From the NCBI GenBank assembly GCA_937915775.1, contig CALGGQ010000215.1, positions 1 to 5,411 of the forward strand: a stretch of DNA of 5,411 bases, in the 5' to 3' direction. The stretch's first letter is position 1; every line of letters begins with the position of its first letter. This stretch comes from an uncultured Clostridia bacterium. Lineage in GTDB: Bacteria > Bacillota > Clostridia > Oscillospirales > Acutalibacteraceae. Made by a program: the position numbers and the translations under genes. The notes under the pieces were generated by a model. That model was not told where the DNA came from. It saw only the letters and a program-made list of their open reading frames with translations, and searched no databases. Of the stretch, positions 1-5,411 are shown in pieces.

Positions 1-36
1 AGTGAGGAGTTGCACCGCACAACTTCTCACTTTTAT
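1..36 (+). terminator. Rho-independent terminator hairpin at the left edge
   Basis: Bases 1-12 pair with 20-31 to form a 12-bp stem with a single G-U pair (7 with 25), a 7-nt loop (CACCGCA) and a following TTTT run at 31-34. It would end transcription of a gene lying just left of the window and insulate the operon that starts at about 220. The left arm may continue beyond base 1, so the full stem could be longer and could work in both directions. The contig breaking exactly at a strong hairpin is also typical of an assembly stop. Confidence 0.6.
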
Positions 37-184
37 TAATAATTTATAGTGCATTGATTCTATAATTCAAATAATTTTTATTTGTGTTGAACACTAAATT
101 GGACTATGATAGTTAATAAATCAATAAGCATTGACAATGAGTAGTCATATTTCTAACATTATAATTGATAGTTTCCTTTGATCA

Positions 185-213
185 TTGCCTTGCTCGACAA
201 ATTATGATATAAT
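185..213 (+). promoter_or_regulatory. Extended -10 sigma-A type promoter of the three-gene operon
   Basis: A perfect -10 hexamer TATAAT lies at 208-213 and is preceded by an extended -10 TG at 205-206 (TGATATAAT). A -35-like TTGCCT lies at 185-190 with an exact 17-nt spacer. Transcription is predicted to begin near 220. That places the strong ribosome binding site at 230-236 and the TTG start at 243 in a short, sensible leader. Housekeeping sigma-A recognition is inferred from the hexamers. Confidence 0.7.
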
Positions 214-229
214 ATCAAAAAAGCAGAGT

Positions 230-245
230 GAGGAAGTTTGAATTG
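230..245 (+). promoter_or_regulatory. Ribosome binding site that decides the TTG start of gene 1
   Basis: GAGGAAG at 230-236 is a strong Shine-Dalgarno sequence placed 6 nt before an in-frame TTG at 243-245. The alternative GTG at 228 overlaps this site, has no ribosome binding site of its own and would lie only about 8 nt from the predicted transcription start. The TTG is therefore the better start, shortening the protein from 362 to 357 residues. Confidence 0.6.
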
Positions 246-1316
246 AAGTATAACTCACAAGAATACAGACAGTGGAAAAGTCGACAAAACAAGAAAAACT
301 TAAAGCGGCGAACTAAACACAAACATGGCAAAAAGAAACATGAATCTTCAATTGTTGAATATAACCGTACAGTAAAGAAAAAATATAACTATGATAAACA
401 AACACGAAGGTATATTTTTAGATGTCCTAAGATTTTCAGCTTTTTGAAGAATCCCGTTGAAACTACAGAATTTTTTAACAGTATTCTTAGATTTGTAATG
501 GATTCTAAAAATGCAAAGAAAATTCTTTTTATGGATTTATCTGCAATTGCCGACTTGACAATTGATGCACTAATGTATTTACTTGCCATTGTTAATAATT
601 TAAACAAAAAATTTAATAGCAATACAATGATTGCAGGCAATATTCCAAATAATCCAAATGTACAAAAACTATTTAATGAATCCGGTTTTGATAAATTTGT
701 TAGATATAAAGGCGAACTGGAGGTTACAGCAAGTAATAATATCCAGATAGCTACAGGAACAAAGTGTAATAATGCACTAGTTAAAAGAATAGTTGATTTT
801 GTTTGTGAAAAATCTTATACTGCCCCAAGAAATATATCGTTTTTGTACAATATGATTATGGAGTTAATGTCTAATACAAATAAGCACGCATATAATGATG
901 AAAGACTGTTAGAACCTTGCTGGTATTTATTCGTTAATTATGATGAAAACAGCAATATAGTTTCGTTTTCATTTATGGACACGGGGGAAGGTATTCCATC
1001 TACTGTTAGAAAAACCTTTTTCGAAAAACTGGGCAAATCATTTCAATCGAAAAAATCTAAAATAGAGTATCGTTATGTTGTATCCGCATTAAACGGTGAA
1101 ATGCGAACGGCTACAAACTTAAAATATAGAGGTAAAGGTTTGCCTAAAATTAGAGAGATATGTTCTAATAATCAAATACAGAATATGCGAATTATAACAA
1201 ATAAAGCAGATGTGCTCGTTGAAACTAATGATTATAAGGCACATGATATGAGAGATGCATTAAAAGGAACGCTTTATTATTGGCAGATAGATATTGATGA
1301 ACTGAAAGGAGTATGA
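243..1316 (+). CDS. STAS-like / GHKL (SpoIIAB-like) ATPase fusion protein, gene 1 of operon
   Basis: Predicted cytoplasmic ATP-binding protein of 357 residues (TTG start; 362 from the GTG at 228). Seen in order, numbered from the TTG: a very basic tail (about 14-33, rich in Lys, Arg and His); a STAS-like alpha/beta region (about 90-155, core FMDLSAIADLTIDALMYLL); then a GHKL ATPase. The N box ELMSNTNKHAY (207-217) keeps the Glu, Asn and His spacing of SpoIIAB (EAVTNAIIHGY), the G1 box is DTGEGIP (246-252) and the G2 box is RGKGLPKI (296-303). There is no phosphoacceptor-His domain, sensor or membrane segment, so it is not an ordinary sensor kinase. Its gene ends 2 nt before the start chosen for the DUF4325 gene, and proteins of this layout are, from general knowledge, often found beside DUF4325 proteins. 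Ser/Thr kinase activity on the neighbour is inference; a pure ATP-driven conformational switch is the alternative. Confidence 0.85.
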   Translation: MKYNSQEYRQWKSRQNKKNLKRRTKHKHGKKKHESSIVEYNRTVKKKYNYDKQTRRYIFRCPKIFSFLKNPVETTEFFNSILRFVMDSKNAKKILFMDLSAIADLTIDALMYLLAIVNNLNKKFNSNTMIAGNIPNNPNVQKLFNESGFDKFVRYKGELEVTASNNIQIATGTKCNNALVKRIVDFVCEKSYTAPRNISFLYNMIMELMSNTNKHAYNDERLLEPCWYLFVNYDENSNIVSFSFMDTGEGIPSTVRKTFFEKLGKSFQSKKSKIEYRYVVSALNGEMRTATNLKYRGKGLPKIREICSNNQIQNMRIITNKADVLVETNDYKAHDMRDALKGTLYYWQIDIDELKGV

Positions 1317-1318
1317 TT

Positions 1319-1633
1319 ATGATAATAAAAATTTCCAAAGATTTTACTGATACACCAGGTGCAAGGTATAGAATTGAAAGTGATTTTTCTGGAGAAGAAT
1401 TTAGAGAAGATATGCTAGAACCAAAATTCTTAGAATCAGCAAGAAATAATGAAAAATTAATAGTAGATTTAGACGGTGGATACGGCTACCCAACATCATT
1501 TCTCGAAGAAGCTTTTGGGGGACTAGCAAGAAAATATAGTTCGGAAAAAGTTTTAAGAACTTTAGAGTTTATTTCTAATGATGAGCCGTCGCTAATTGAA
1601 GAGATTAAAGGGTATATTACATCTGCAAAATAA
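1319..1633 (+). CDS. DUF4325 STAS-like domain protein, gene 2 of operon
   Basis: Small soluble protein of 104 residues recognised as the DUF4325 (STAS-like) family by its FSGEEFRED stretch and the core VDLDGGYGYPTSFLEEAFGG (49-68). In anti-anti-sigma factors such as SpoIIAA the matching loop reads DSSGLG and holds the serine phosphorylated by SpoIIAB. Here Thr59-Ser60 occupy that place, so a phosphoacceptor role is plausible but inferred. Start choice: GGAG at 1308-1311 lies 7 nt before the ATG at 1319. An upstream in-frame ATG at 1313 would overlap the gene 1 stop (ATGA) but leaves only 1 nt to that ribosome binding site. It is co-transcribed with the ATPase gene upstream and the membrane-protein gene 10 nt downstream, which suggests a shared complex or pathway. 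Its own function is not established by the sequence. Confidence 0.85.
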   Translation: MIIKISKDFTDTPGARYRIESDFSGEEFREDMLEPKFLESARNNEKLIVDLDGGYGYPTSFLEEAFGGLARKYSSEKVLRTLEFISNDEPSLIEEIKGYITSAK

Positions 1634-1643
1634 GGAGATAGTT

Positions 1644-2165
1644 ATGAAACTGAAAAGAATTGGATTTCTAATAGTCTCCTGTGTTCTAGGAGCTACTATA
1701 ATAGGATTACTAGTCTATAACGCCGTTAATAATAAAGATTTTTGGGTGTTGTCTTTATCCCAAGGACTCACATTGTCAATTGCGATAATAATTGCATTTT
1801 ATGCATCGCAATTTCGAAATGATGAACGAAAACTTAAAGAAATAACAGAGAAATTATTGTACAAACTACAAAAATATATTAATTCTGAGATTTTTGTTGA
1901 TGTTGGAGAATTTGACAAAAGGGAAGTATTAACCAATAACAAGAAAATAAGTAATGTAATTGATAGTATATCAAAGTGTTCAAGTTCTTTTCATATAAAA
2001 GATGATTTAAATTACATAAAAGATGAATTCAAAGAGTATAAATCATTTGTTGGTGATCATATTGAAGATAAAGAGTATTTAAAAAAATCAAAAGCTGAAT
2101 ACCAAAAAATTGCTAGTAACATTGATAGTAAATGCGATTCAATAATAATCTCATTATATAAATAA
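1644..2165 (+). CDS. Two-helix membrane protein with charged cytoplasmic helical tail, gene 3 of operon
   Basis: 173-residue protein of unrecognised family. Two hydrophobic segments are clear: about 7-25 (GFLIVSCVLGATIIGLLVY) and about 35-54 (VLSLSQGLTLSIAIIIAFYA), separated by a short loop. Basic residues before the first helix (KLKR) and after the second (QFRNDERK) predict both termini in the cytoplasm. The remaining ~115 residues are Lys/Glu/Asp-rich and look helical, possibly coiled-coil (about 58-80 and 125-165). No enzyme motif is visible. The start at 1644 has AAGGAG directly upstream (1632-1637), which overlaps the gene 2 stop; the longer reading frame from 1596 has no support and would overlap gene 2. 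Being last in the operon, it could be the membrane output or anchor of the ATPase/STAS pair, which is inference. Confidence 0.75.
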   Translation: MKLKRIGFLIVSCVLGATIIGLLVYNAVNNKDFWVLSLSQGLTLSIAIIIAFYASQFRNDERKLKEITEKLLYKLQKYINSEIFVDVGEFDKREVLTNNKKISNVIDSISKCSSSFHIKDDLNYIKDEFKEYKSFVGDHIEDKEYLKKSKAEYQKIASNIDSKCDSIIISLYK

Positions 2166-2175
2166 TTATTTCTTC

Positions 2176-2203
2176 AAAGCCTGTAAAGCAGGCTTTATAT
2201 TTT
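2176..2203 (+). terminator. Rho-independent terminator of the three-gene operon
   Basis: AAAGCCTG (2176-2183) and CAGGCTTT (2189-2196) form a perfect 8-bp stem around a 5-nt TAAAG loop, followed by a T-rich tract (TTTATATTTT) and another T5 at 2209-2213. It lies 11 nt after the stop of gene 3 and defines the operon end. Confidence 0.8.
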
Positions 2204-2213
2204 AAAAATTTTT

Positions 2214-2452
2214 GTCAAGAGTTTTTTCAGAGGGCGTGAAATTGCCTTTAAATATTAAGAAAGTATGAATGAGAATCAATGCCAATGTTGCGTAGCACCA
2301 TAATTTTATGACAAACACTTGAATTTGTAGCAAATGAGAAAGGCGTAGAACAAGCAATAATATCGGTAAAAATTGTAAAACGAGGAAAATTGTACAAGTT
2401 GCACAGGAAAATAGACCAAAATTATGCAAACTGACGAAATTATGAAACACCC
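2214..2452. other. AT-rich gene-free stretch up to the spoVAD junction
   Basis: About 240 bases with no convincing reading frame, tRNA or insertion-sequence signature on either strand. Composition matches the three-gene operon and not the sequence to its right. It contains short repeated motifs of the type AAATTATG-AAAC (2419-2431 and 2437-2448, with a looser copy at 2302-2318) and a small palindrome TTGTACAA (2390-2397). If the AT-rich block is an inserted element, this would be its terminal non-coding end, where recombinase sites would be expected. That is inference. Confidence 0.45.
2419..2448. repeat. Pair of short direct repeats next to the junction
   Basis: AAATTATG followed by CAAAC (2419-2431) recurs as AAATTATG followed by AAAC (2437-2448), with starts 18 bp apart. 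The second copy ends 4 bp before the point where spoVAD coding sequence appears. A degenerate third copy (AATTTTATG, then ACAAACAC) is at 2302-2318. Such spacing could reflect protein-binding sites at an element end, but chance in AT-rich DNA is quite possible. Confidence 0.3.
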
Positions 2453-2854
2453 TTGACAATGGCTCCTGCTGCGGCGAGGACGATAAACGACTTTCTGAAT
2501 GATACCAAAACGGACGCAAGCGACTACGATTTGATATTGACAGGTGACTTGGGTTTTACGGGGACAGAGCTGCTGCACGAGCTGCTGGAAATTGAGTATC
2601 AGCGTGATATCCGCGCGGTGCATAACGACTGCGGACTGATGATTTTCGACCTCAAAACGCAGGACGTCAATTCCGGCGGTTCGGGCTGCGGCTGCAGCGC
2701 TTCCGTACTCTGCTCGCACGTTTTCAAACGGATGAAAAAGGGCGAGCTGCACCGCGTACTGTTCATCGCCACCGGCGCGCTGATGAGCCCGACCTCCACC
2801 AAACAGGGACAGCCGATACCCGGCATCGCCCACGCCGTTTTACTGGAAAAATAA
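2453..2854 (+). pseudogene. spoVAD: 3' fragment of stage V sporulation protein AD gene (SpoVAD C-terminus)
   Basis: SpoVAD is a thiolase-fold protein that binds dipicolinic acid and helps load it into the developing spore. The ~133 visible codons match its C-terminal part: TMAPAAARTINDF, DYDLILTGDLG, HNDCGLMIFD, GGSGCGCSAS, ATGALMSPTS and IPGIAHAVLLEK. The Bacillus protein is about 338 residues, so roughly the first 200 are missing. Reading back in frame, coding resemblance stops at about 2456 and an in-frame TGA occurs at 2432-2434, so the gene is cut rather than frameshifted. There is no ribosome binding site before the TTG at 2453 or the ATG at 2459, so the fragment is unlikely to be translated alone. 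A terminator follows at once, with no spoVAE downstream, although spoVAE often follows in Firmicutes. Identity is very secure; whether the break is biological or an assembly chimera is not. Confidence 0.88.
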
Positions 2855-2861
2855 CAAAGAT

Positions 2862-2893
2862 AACCGCAGGACGTTTTTCGTTCTGCGGTTTTT
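2862..2893 (+). terminator. Rho-independent terminator after spoVAD
   Basis: AACCGCAGGACG (2862-2873) pairs with CGTTCTGCGGTT (2879-2890) to give a 12-bp stem with one G-U pair, a T5 loop and a T run at 2889-2893. It lies 8 nt after the spoVAD stop. The converging permease gene ends at 2913, so the hairpin may also serve that strand, though the T tract on that side is poor. Confidence 0.85.
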
Positions 2894-2912
2894 CATATCT
2901 CTATCGGAATGG

Positions 2913-4931
2913 CTATAGGTACAATGTCGGAGCGAGTGCCATCATTAACAGCGGTAAGGATAATAGGATTGCCTGATTGACCGTTTTGCTTTTTCGGGAG
3001 ATGAGGAGAGAGGCGCCGGCTGCGGCGCACAGCGTCATTAATTGTTTTAGCAACTGCAGCAGCGCCCAACTTCCGCCGGAAATAGGCAGCGAATAGTCTG
3101 CGACATAGGCAAAGCTTTGCAACGGTGCTTTCAGCCATTCGGTGTTATTGGTGAAGTCACATATCAGATACATTTCTCTTGCCGATATAAGCAACCACAC
3201 AAACACGGTGAAGATAACAGCCGTTCCAATTTTGACGGCAATCAATTTCCGTTTGCCCTTTGCTGTTGTGTTCAGTAACGGATTGGTTTTGCTTTGATTT
3301 TCAAAGGCGAACAAACCGGCGCACAAAAGAATAACGGAGAGCAGACTAACTATCATCAGTTTTGTTTGATAATGCGCTGCATTGTGATTATCCAGCATGG
3401 CAAACGGAATCGGATTCACCAGCCACAGTCCGCTTCCGAGTTTACTTTCTGCTTCCGCTTTGACCTCCTTCAGTGAAGCAAGTTGTTTTTCCTTAATGTC
3501 GGAGTTTTCCCAAGTGCTAATCTCTGCTATTTTATCATCAATCGCGTCTATCGTATGCTGCGTTACCTCCCCCTGAAATTCGGTTTGATAAGCGGATACG
3601 GAGGAATCATACATCTCGCTGTCGGCAGGCGGCACGCTCATCAACCCGAAACACCAGACAAGCAATGCGGCAACAACGATAATGCCCTTTTGATACCAAA
3701 GAACCTTTTTCAGTTCGACACCGAGTATGCCGAGCTTTGCACCTGCTTTTGAGAAGAACGGTAGGAGCTTTTCATACAGCCTTAATAAGAAATTTTGTTT
3801 TTGAATGGGCTTTGCTTTTTCACTATGCATCACAAGGAAAATCCCTGCGGCAGCCATCACTGCCGGCATTAACAGCAAGGAAAGCGCAGTGCCTCTTACG
3901 GCTTTGCCGAACAGGTTCACGTTTAAGTATTTCAGCAGAATTCTGTCCGTATCCACAAAAGCGAACACGTTGAGGAAGCGGAAAATCACGAGCGAGAAGC
4001 TATCTGGTATCAGCGCAAATAGTGAATATTCAAAAGCCAGGAAAGCACCGGCGCTGATGATAGCCGTTTGCAAATGTGAAATGGCCGATACCAGCTCCCA
4101 CAGCAGCAGCGCTACTGCAAAGGCGCCGATTGCTTTGACCGCAAAGGACAGTAAAAGGTACTGTCCGACATTCATCAGGTAAGTAAACTCTTTAAATGTG
4201 GCGCTTGCTTGAACGGGTGCTGAAACATCCGGCAAGCCGTACAGATAGATATTGGCTATCAGGGAGGCGCTTTTAATGAATACTGTGCCAATAATGGCGC
4301 TCAAGAATAAAATCCCTAAACGCTTGACAGTCAGTATCTTTCTGCCGTTTGGCGCTGCGTAGACAAGCTCGGCGAGAGAGGTTTTTCGCTCGGCAATAAA
4401 GCTCATCAAAACGGCTATCAGCCATACAAGCACGCAAAGCGATGAGATTTCATCGGTGGAAAAGCCCTCGAGCGCCAGCGTATTCGTCAGGTGAAGCACA
4501 ACGTCTTTACTTTCGGGAAAGTCAATATCCGTTCTCTCAATATTGCTTGCATTGAATTTGCTGTTTCCGCTTGTGCTGAAAATGGCAAGTCCTTTCATCT
4601 GCACCACATTTTGATGAACGCTGTCAAGATATTCTGGATACGCCTTGAGGTGTTCCAGTTGACGGCGGAGGGTTTCTCTTGCCTGCTGCGCCGCAAAAAA
4701 TGCTTCGGTTGCCTCGACGTTTTCATAATCAATCGCCGCCTCAACGGCTTCTATCTCTGCCAAAGCGCTGTCAACGCTTATTCCTGCATAATGCGCCAGC
4801 TCCTTTTGATACTCCGCTTTAAAGGAGGAAACGTAGGGGAAGGAAAACAGTTGATATCCAAAGGCTACGGCAATCAGCAAAACGAACAGTAGCAGAAGCT
4901 TTGGCGAAAAGACTCTTTTAAGCTCTCTCAT
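2913..4931 (-). CDS. ABC transporter permease, ABC-2-like, internally duplicated
   Basis: 672-residue membrane protein, probably the transmembrane subunit of an exporter; substrate unknown. Each half begins with a similar cytoplasmic/first-helix unit (RELKRVFSPKLLLLFVLLIAV at 2-22, VELKKVLWYQKGIIVVAALLV at 405-425). A large outside loop rich in Ala, Glu and Gln follows, likely coiled coil (about 30-160 and 435-520), then a cluster of helices (about 162-180, 205-228, 257-280, 287-307 and 346-368; then 524-543, 566-584, 625-645 and 652-670). A second matching pair, LVYAAPNGRKILTVK (189-203) and LLNTTAKGKRKLIAVK (552-567), supports tandem duplication. The second half ends soon after its last helix and seems one helix shorter than the first. 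The start overlaps the ATPase stop by 14 bp, with AAGAGG 10 nt upstream, so the two subunits are translationally coupled. Confidence 0.85.
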   Translation of the reverse strand: MRELKRVFSPKLLLLFVLLIAVAFGYQLFSFPYVSSFKAEYQKELAHYAGISVDSALAEIEAVEAAIDYENVEATEAFFAAQQARETLRRQLEHLKAYPEYLDSVHQNVVQMKGLAIFSTSGNSKFNASNIERTDIDFPESKDVVLHLTNTLALEGFSTDEISSLCVLVWLIAVLMSFIAERKTSLAELVYAAPNGRKILTVKRLGILFLSAIIGTVFIKSASLIANIYLYGLPDVSAPVQASATFKEFTYLMNVGQYLLLSFAVKAIGAFAVALLLWELVSAISHLQTAIISAGAFLAFEYSLFALIPDSFSLVIFRFLNVFAFVDTDRILLKYLNVNLFGKAVRGTALSLLLMPAVMAAAGIFLVMHSEKAKPIQKQNFLLRLYEKLLPFFSKAGAKLGILGVELKKVLWYQKGIIVVAALLVWCFGLMSVPPADSEMYDSSVSAYQTEFQGEVTQHTIDAIDDKIAEISTWENSDIKEKQLASLKEVKAEAESKLGSGLWLVNPIPFAMLDNHNAAHYQTKLMIVSLLSVILLCAGLFAFENQSKTNPLLNTTAKGKRKLIAVKIGTAVIFTVFVWLLISAREMYLICDFTNNTEWLKAPLQSFAYVADYSLPISGGSWALLQLLKQLMTLCAAAGASLLISRKSKTVNQAILLSLPLLMMALAPTLYL

Positions 4932-5383
4932 TTTCGTGTAACCTCTTGATATAGGCGGTTTCCAAACTGCTGCCGTTAGTGAATTCCTCCGCCGTCATAT
5001 TGCAAAGAAGCTCGCCTTTACTCAGCAGTAAGATTCTGTCGGCAATGCTTTCTACGTCGCTTGTAATATGTGTGGTAATCAGCACGATTTTATCTTTACT
5101 AAGTTCCTGAATATGTTCACGGAGCCTGACGCGCTCCTCCGGGTCAAGCCCTGCTGTCGGCTCGTCAAGGAGCAGTACTTCGGGTGTGCCGAGCATTGCC
5201 TGCGCGAGCATCACCCGCTGCTTCATACCGCCGGAAAAGCCGCCGACCTTTTTGTGTGCGGCATTTTCAAGATTAACGGTTTTAAGGAGTGAAGTGATTT
5301 GCAGCTTTGCTTCCTTCTTTTTGATACCCTTCAGTTCTGCTATGTACATTAAGAATTCATAGGCAGTCATTTGGTCATACAGC
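4918..5383 (-). CDS. ABC transporter ATP-binding protein, partial (N-terminus missing)
   Basis: Nucleotide-binding subunit that would power the overlapping permease. Only the C-terminal ~155 residues are present, because genuine sequence stops at 5383 where adapter begins. Numbering from the Met codon at 5370, the visible motifs are the signature FSGGMKQR (45-52), Walker B VLLLDEP (65-71), the D-loop AGLDP (73-77) and the switch histidine in ITTHI (98-102). Five further codons upstream (LLYDQ) continue the frame and fit the segment just after the Q-loop, so the Met at 5370 is internal and not the start. Walker A and the Q-loop are lost. Family members are usually around 230-300 residues. Homologous clostridial cassettes often export peptides or antimicrobials, but nothing here shows the substrate. 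Confidence 0.92.
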
Positions 5384-5411
5384 AGATCGGAAGAGCGTCG
5401 TGTAGGGAAAG
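5384..5411. other. Illumina TruSeq adapter contamination
   Basis: The last 28 bases begin AGATCGGAAGAGC and continue with GTCGTGTAGGGAAAG. From memory they match the read-through sequence of the Illumina TruSeq universal adapter throughout. They are a sequencing artefact, not genome. They truncate the ATPase gene artificially and should be trimmed. Translation across 5383 into this stretch has no meaning. Confidence 0.97.

Noticed and set aside
131..165. Possible second promoter: TTGACA at 131-136 with TATAAT at 160-165
   Set aside because: The spacer is 23 nt, too long for a sigma-A promoter; the site at 185-213 has ideal spacing and an extended -10.
1596..1643. Longer N-terminus for gene 3 starting at 1596
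   Set aside because: It would overlap gene 2 and has no ribosome binding site, while the ATG at 1644 is preceded by AAGGAG and leads straight into the first membrane helix.
8..2404. Shared octamer AGTTGCAC at 8-15 and 2397-2404 as possible element ends
   Set aside because: Eight bases, with no extension of the match on either side; the first copy is part of a terminator stem. Not enough to call terminal repeats.
2166..2470. tRNA gene, CRISPR repeats or insertion-sequence ends near the junction
   Set aside because: I looked for tRNA arms, regularly spaced repeats and paired terminal inverted repeats and found none that hold up.
2202..2519. Minus-strand open frame with a hydrophobic stretch in the gene-free region
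   Set aside because: It crosses the operon's T tract and the spoVAD junction, has no convincing ribosome binding site, and its hydrophobicity comes from reading AT-rich DNA. I see no recognisable protein.
2306..2833. Long open frame on the minus strand across the spoVAD fragment
   Set aside because: It is antisense to clear SpoVAD coding sequence, crosses the composition junction and shows no family motif.
3483..4892. Several plus-strand open frames opposite the permease
   Set aside because: They are antisense to a long, well-formed membrane protein and have cysteine/histidine-rich, motif-free translations typical of shadow frames.

Overview
The window looks like a piece of a spore-forming, low-to-mid GC Firmicute (class Clostridia, plausibly an Oscillospiraceae/Ruminococcaceae-type gut organism; lineage is inference). 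The clues are a recognisable SpoVAD C-terminus and a clostridial-style ABC exporter. It is an assembled contig of imperfect quality: the last 28 bases (5384-5411) are Illumina TruSeq adapter, not genome.

Two blocks of clearly different base composition are joined near 2453. The left block (1-~2452) is AT-rich. It opens with a terminator hairpin (1-36), then an extended -10 promoter (185-213) drives a compact three-gene operon closed by its own terminator (2176-2203). Gene 1 encodes a basic N-terminal tail, a STAS-like domain and a GHKL (histidine-kinase/SpoIIAB-like) ATPase. Gene 2 encodes a small DUF4325 STAS-like protein. Gene 3 encodes a two-helix membrane protein with a charged helical cytoplasmic tail. 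The genes are spaced 2-10 nt apart if the starts supported by ribosome binding sites are used. The ATPase-plus-STAS pairing resembles the partner-switching logic of SpoIIAB/SpoIIAA or RsbW/RsbV. Here, though, no sigma factor is present and a membrane protein sits in the third position. This is the best candidate for an uncharacterised system in the window.

After about 250 gene-free, AT-rich bases the sequence switches abruptly to the right block (~2453-5383), which is near 50% GC by eye. It begins in the middle of spoVAD: only the last ~133 codons are present, followed by a strong terminator (2862-2893). Either the AT-rich block is the end of an element inserted in spoVAD, or spoVAD has been broken by rearrangement, or the contig is chimeric. 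Converging on spoVAD from the other strand is an ABC exporter operon: an ATPase (5' end lost into the adapter/contig end) overlapping a 672-residue permease that appears internally duplicated.

Functional reading: the left operon is probably accessory cargo (regulation, stress or defence; function unproven), while spoVAD and the ABC transporter belong to the host chromosome.
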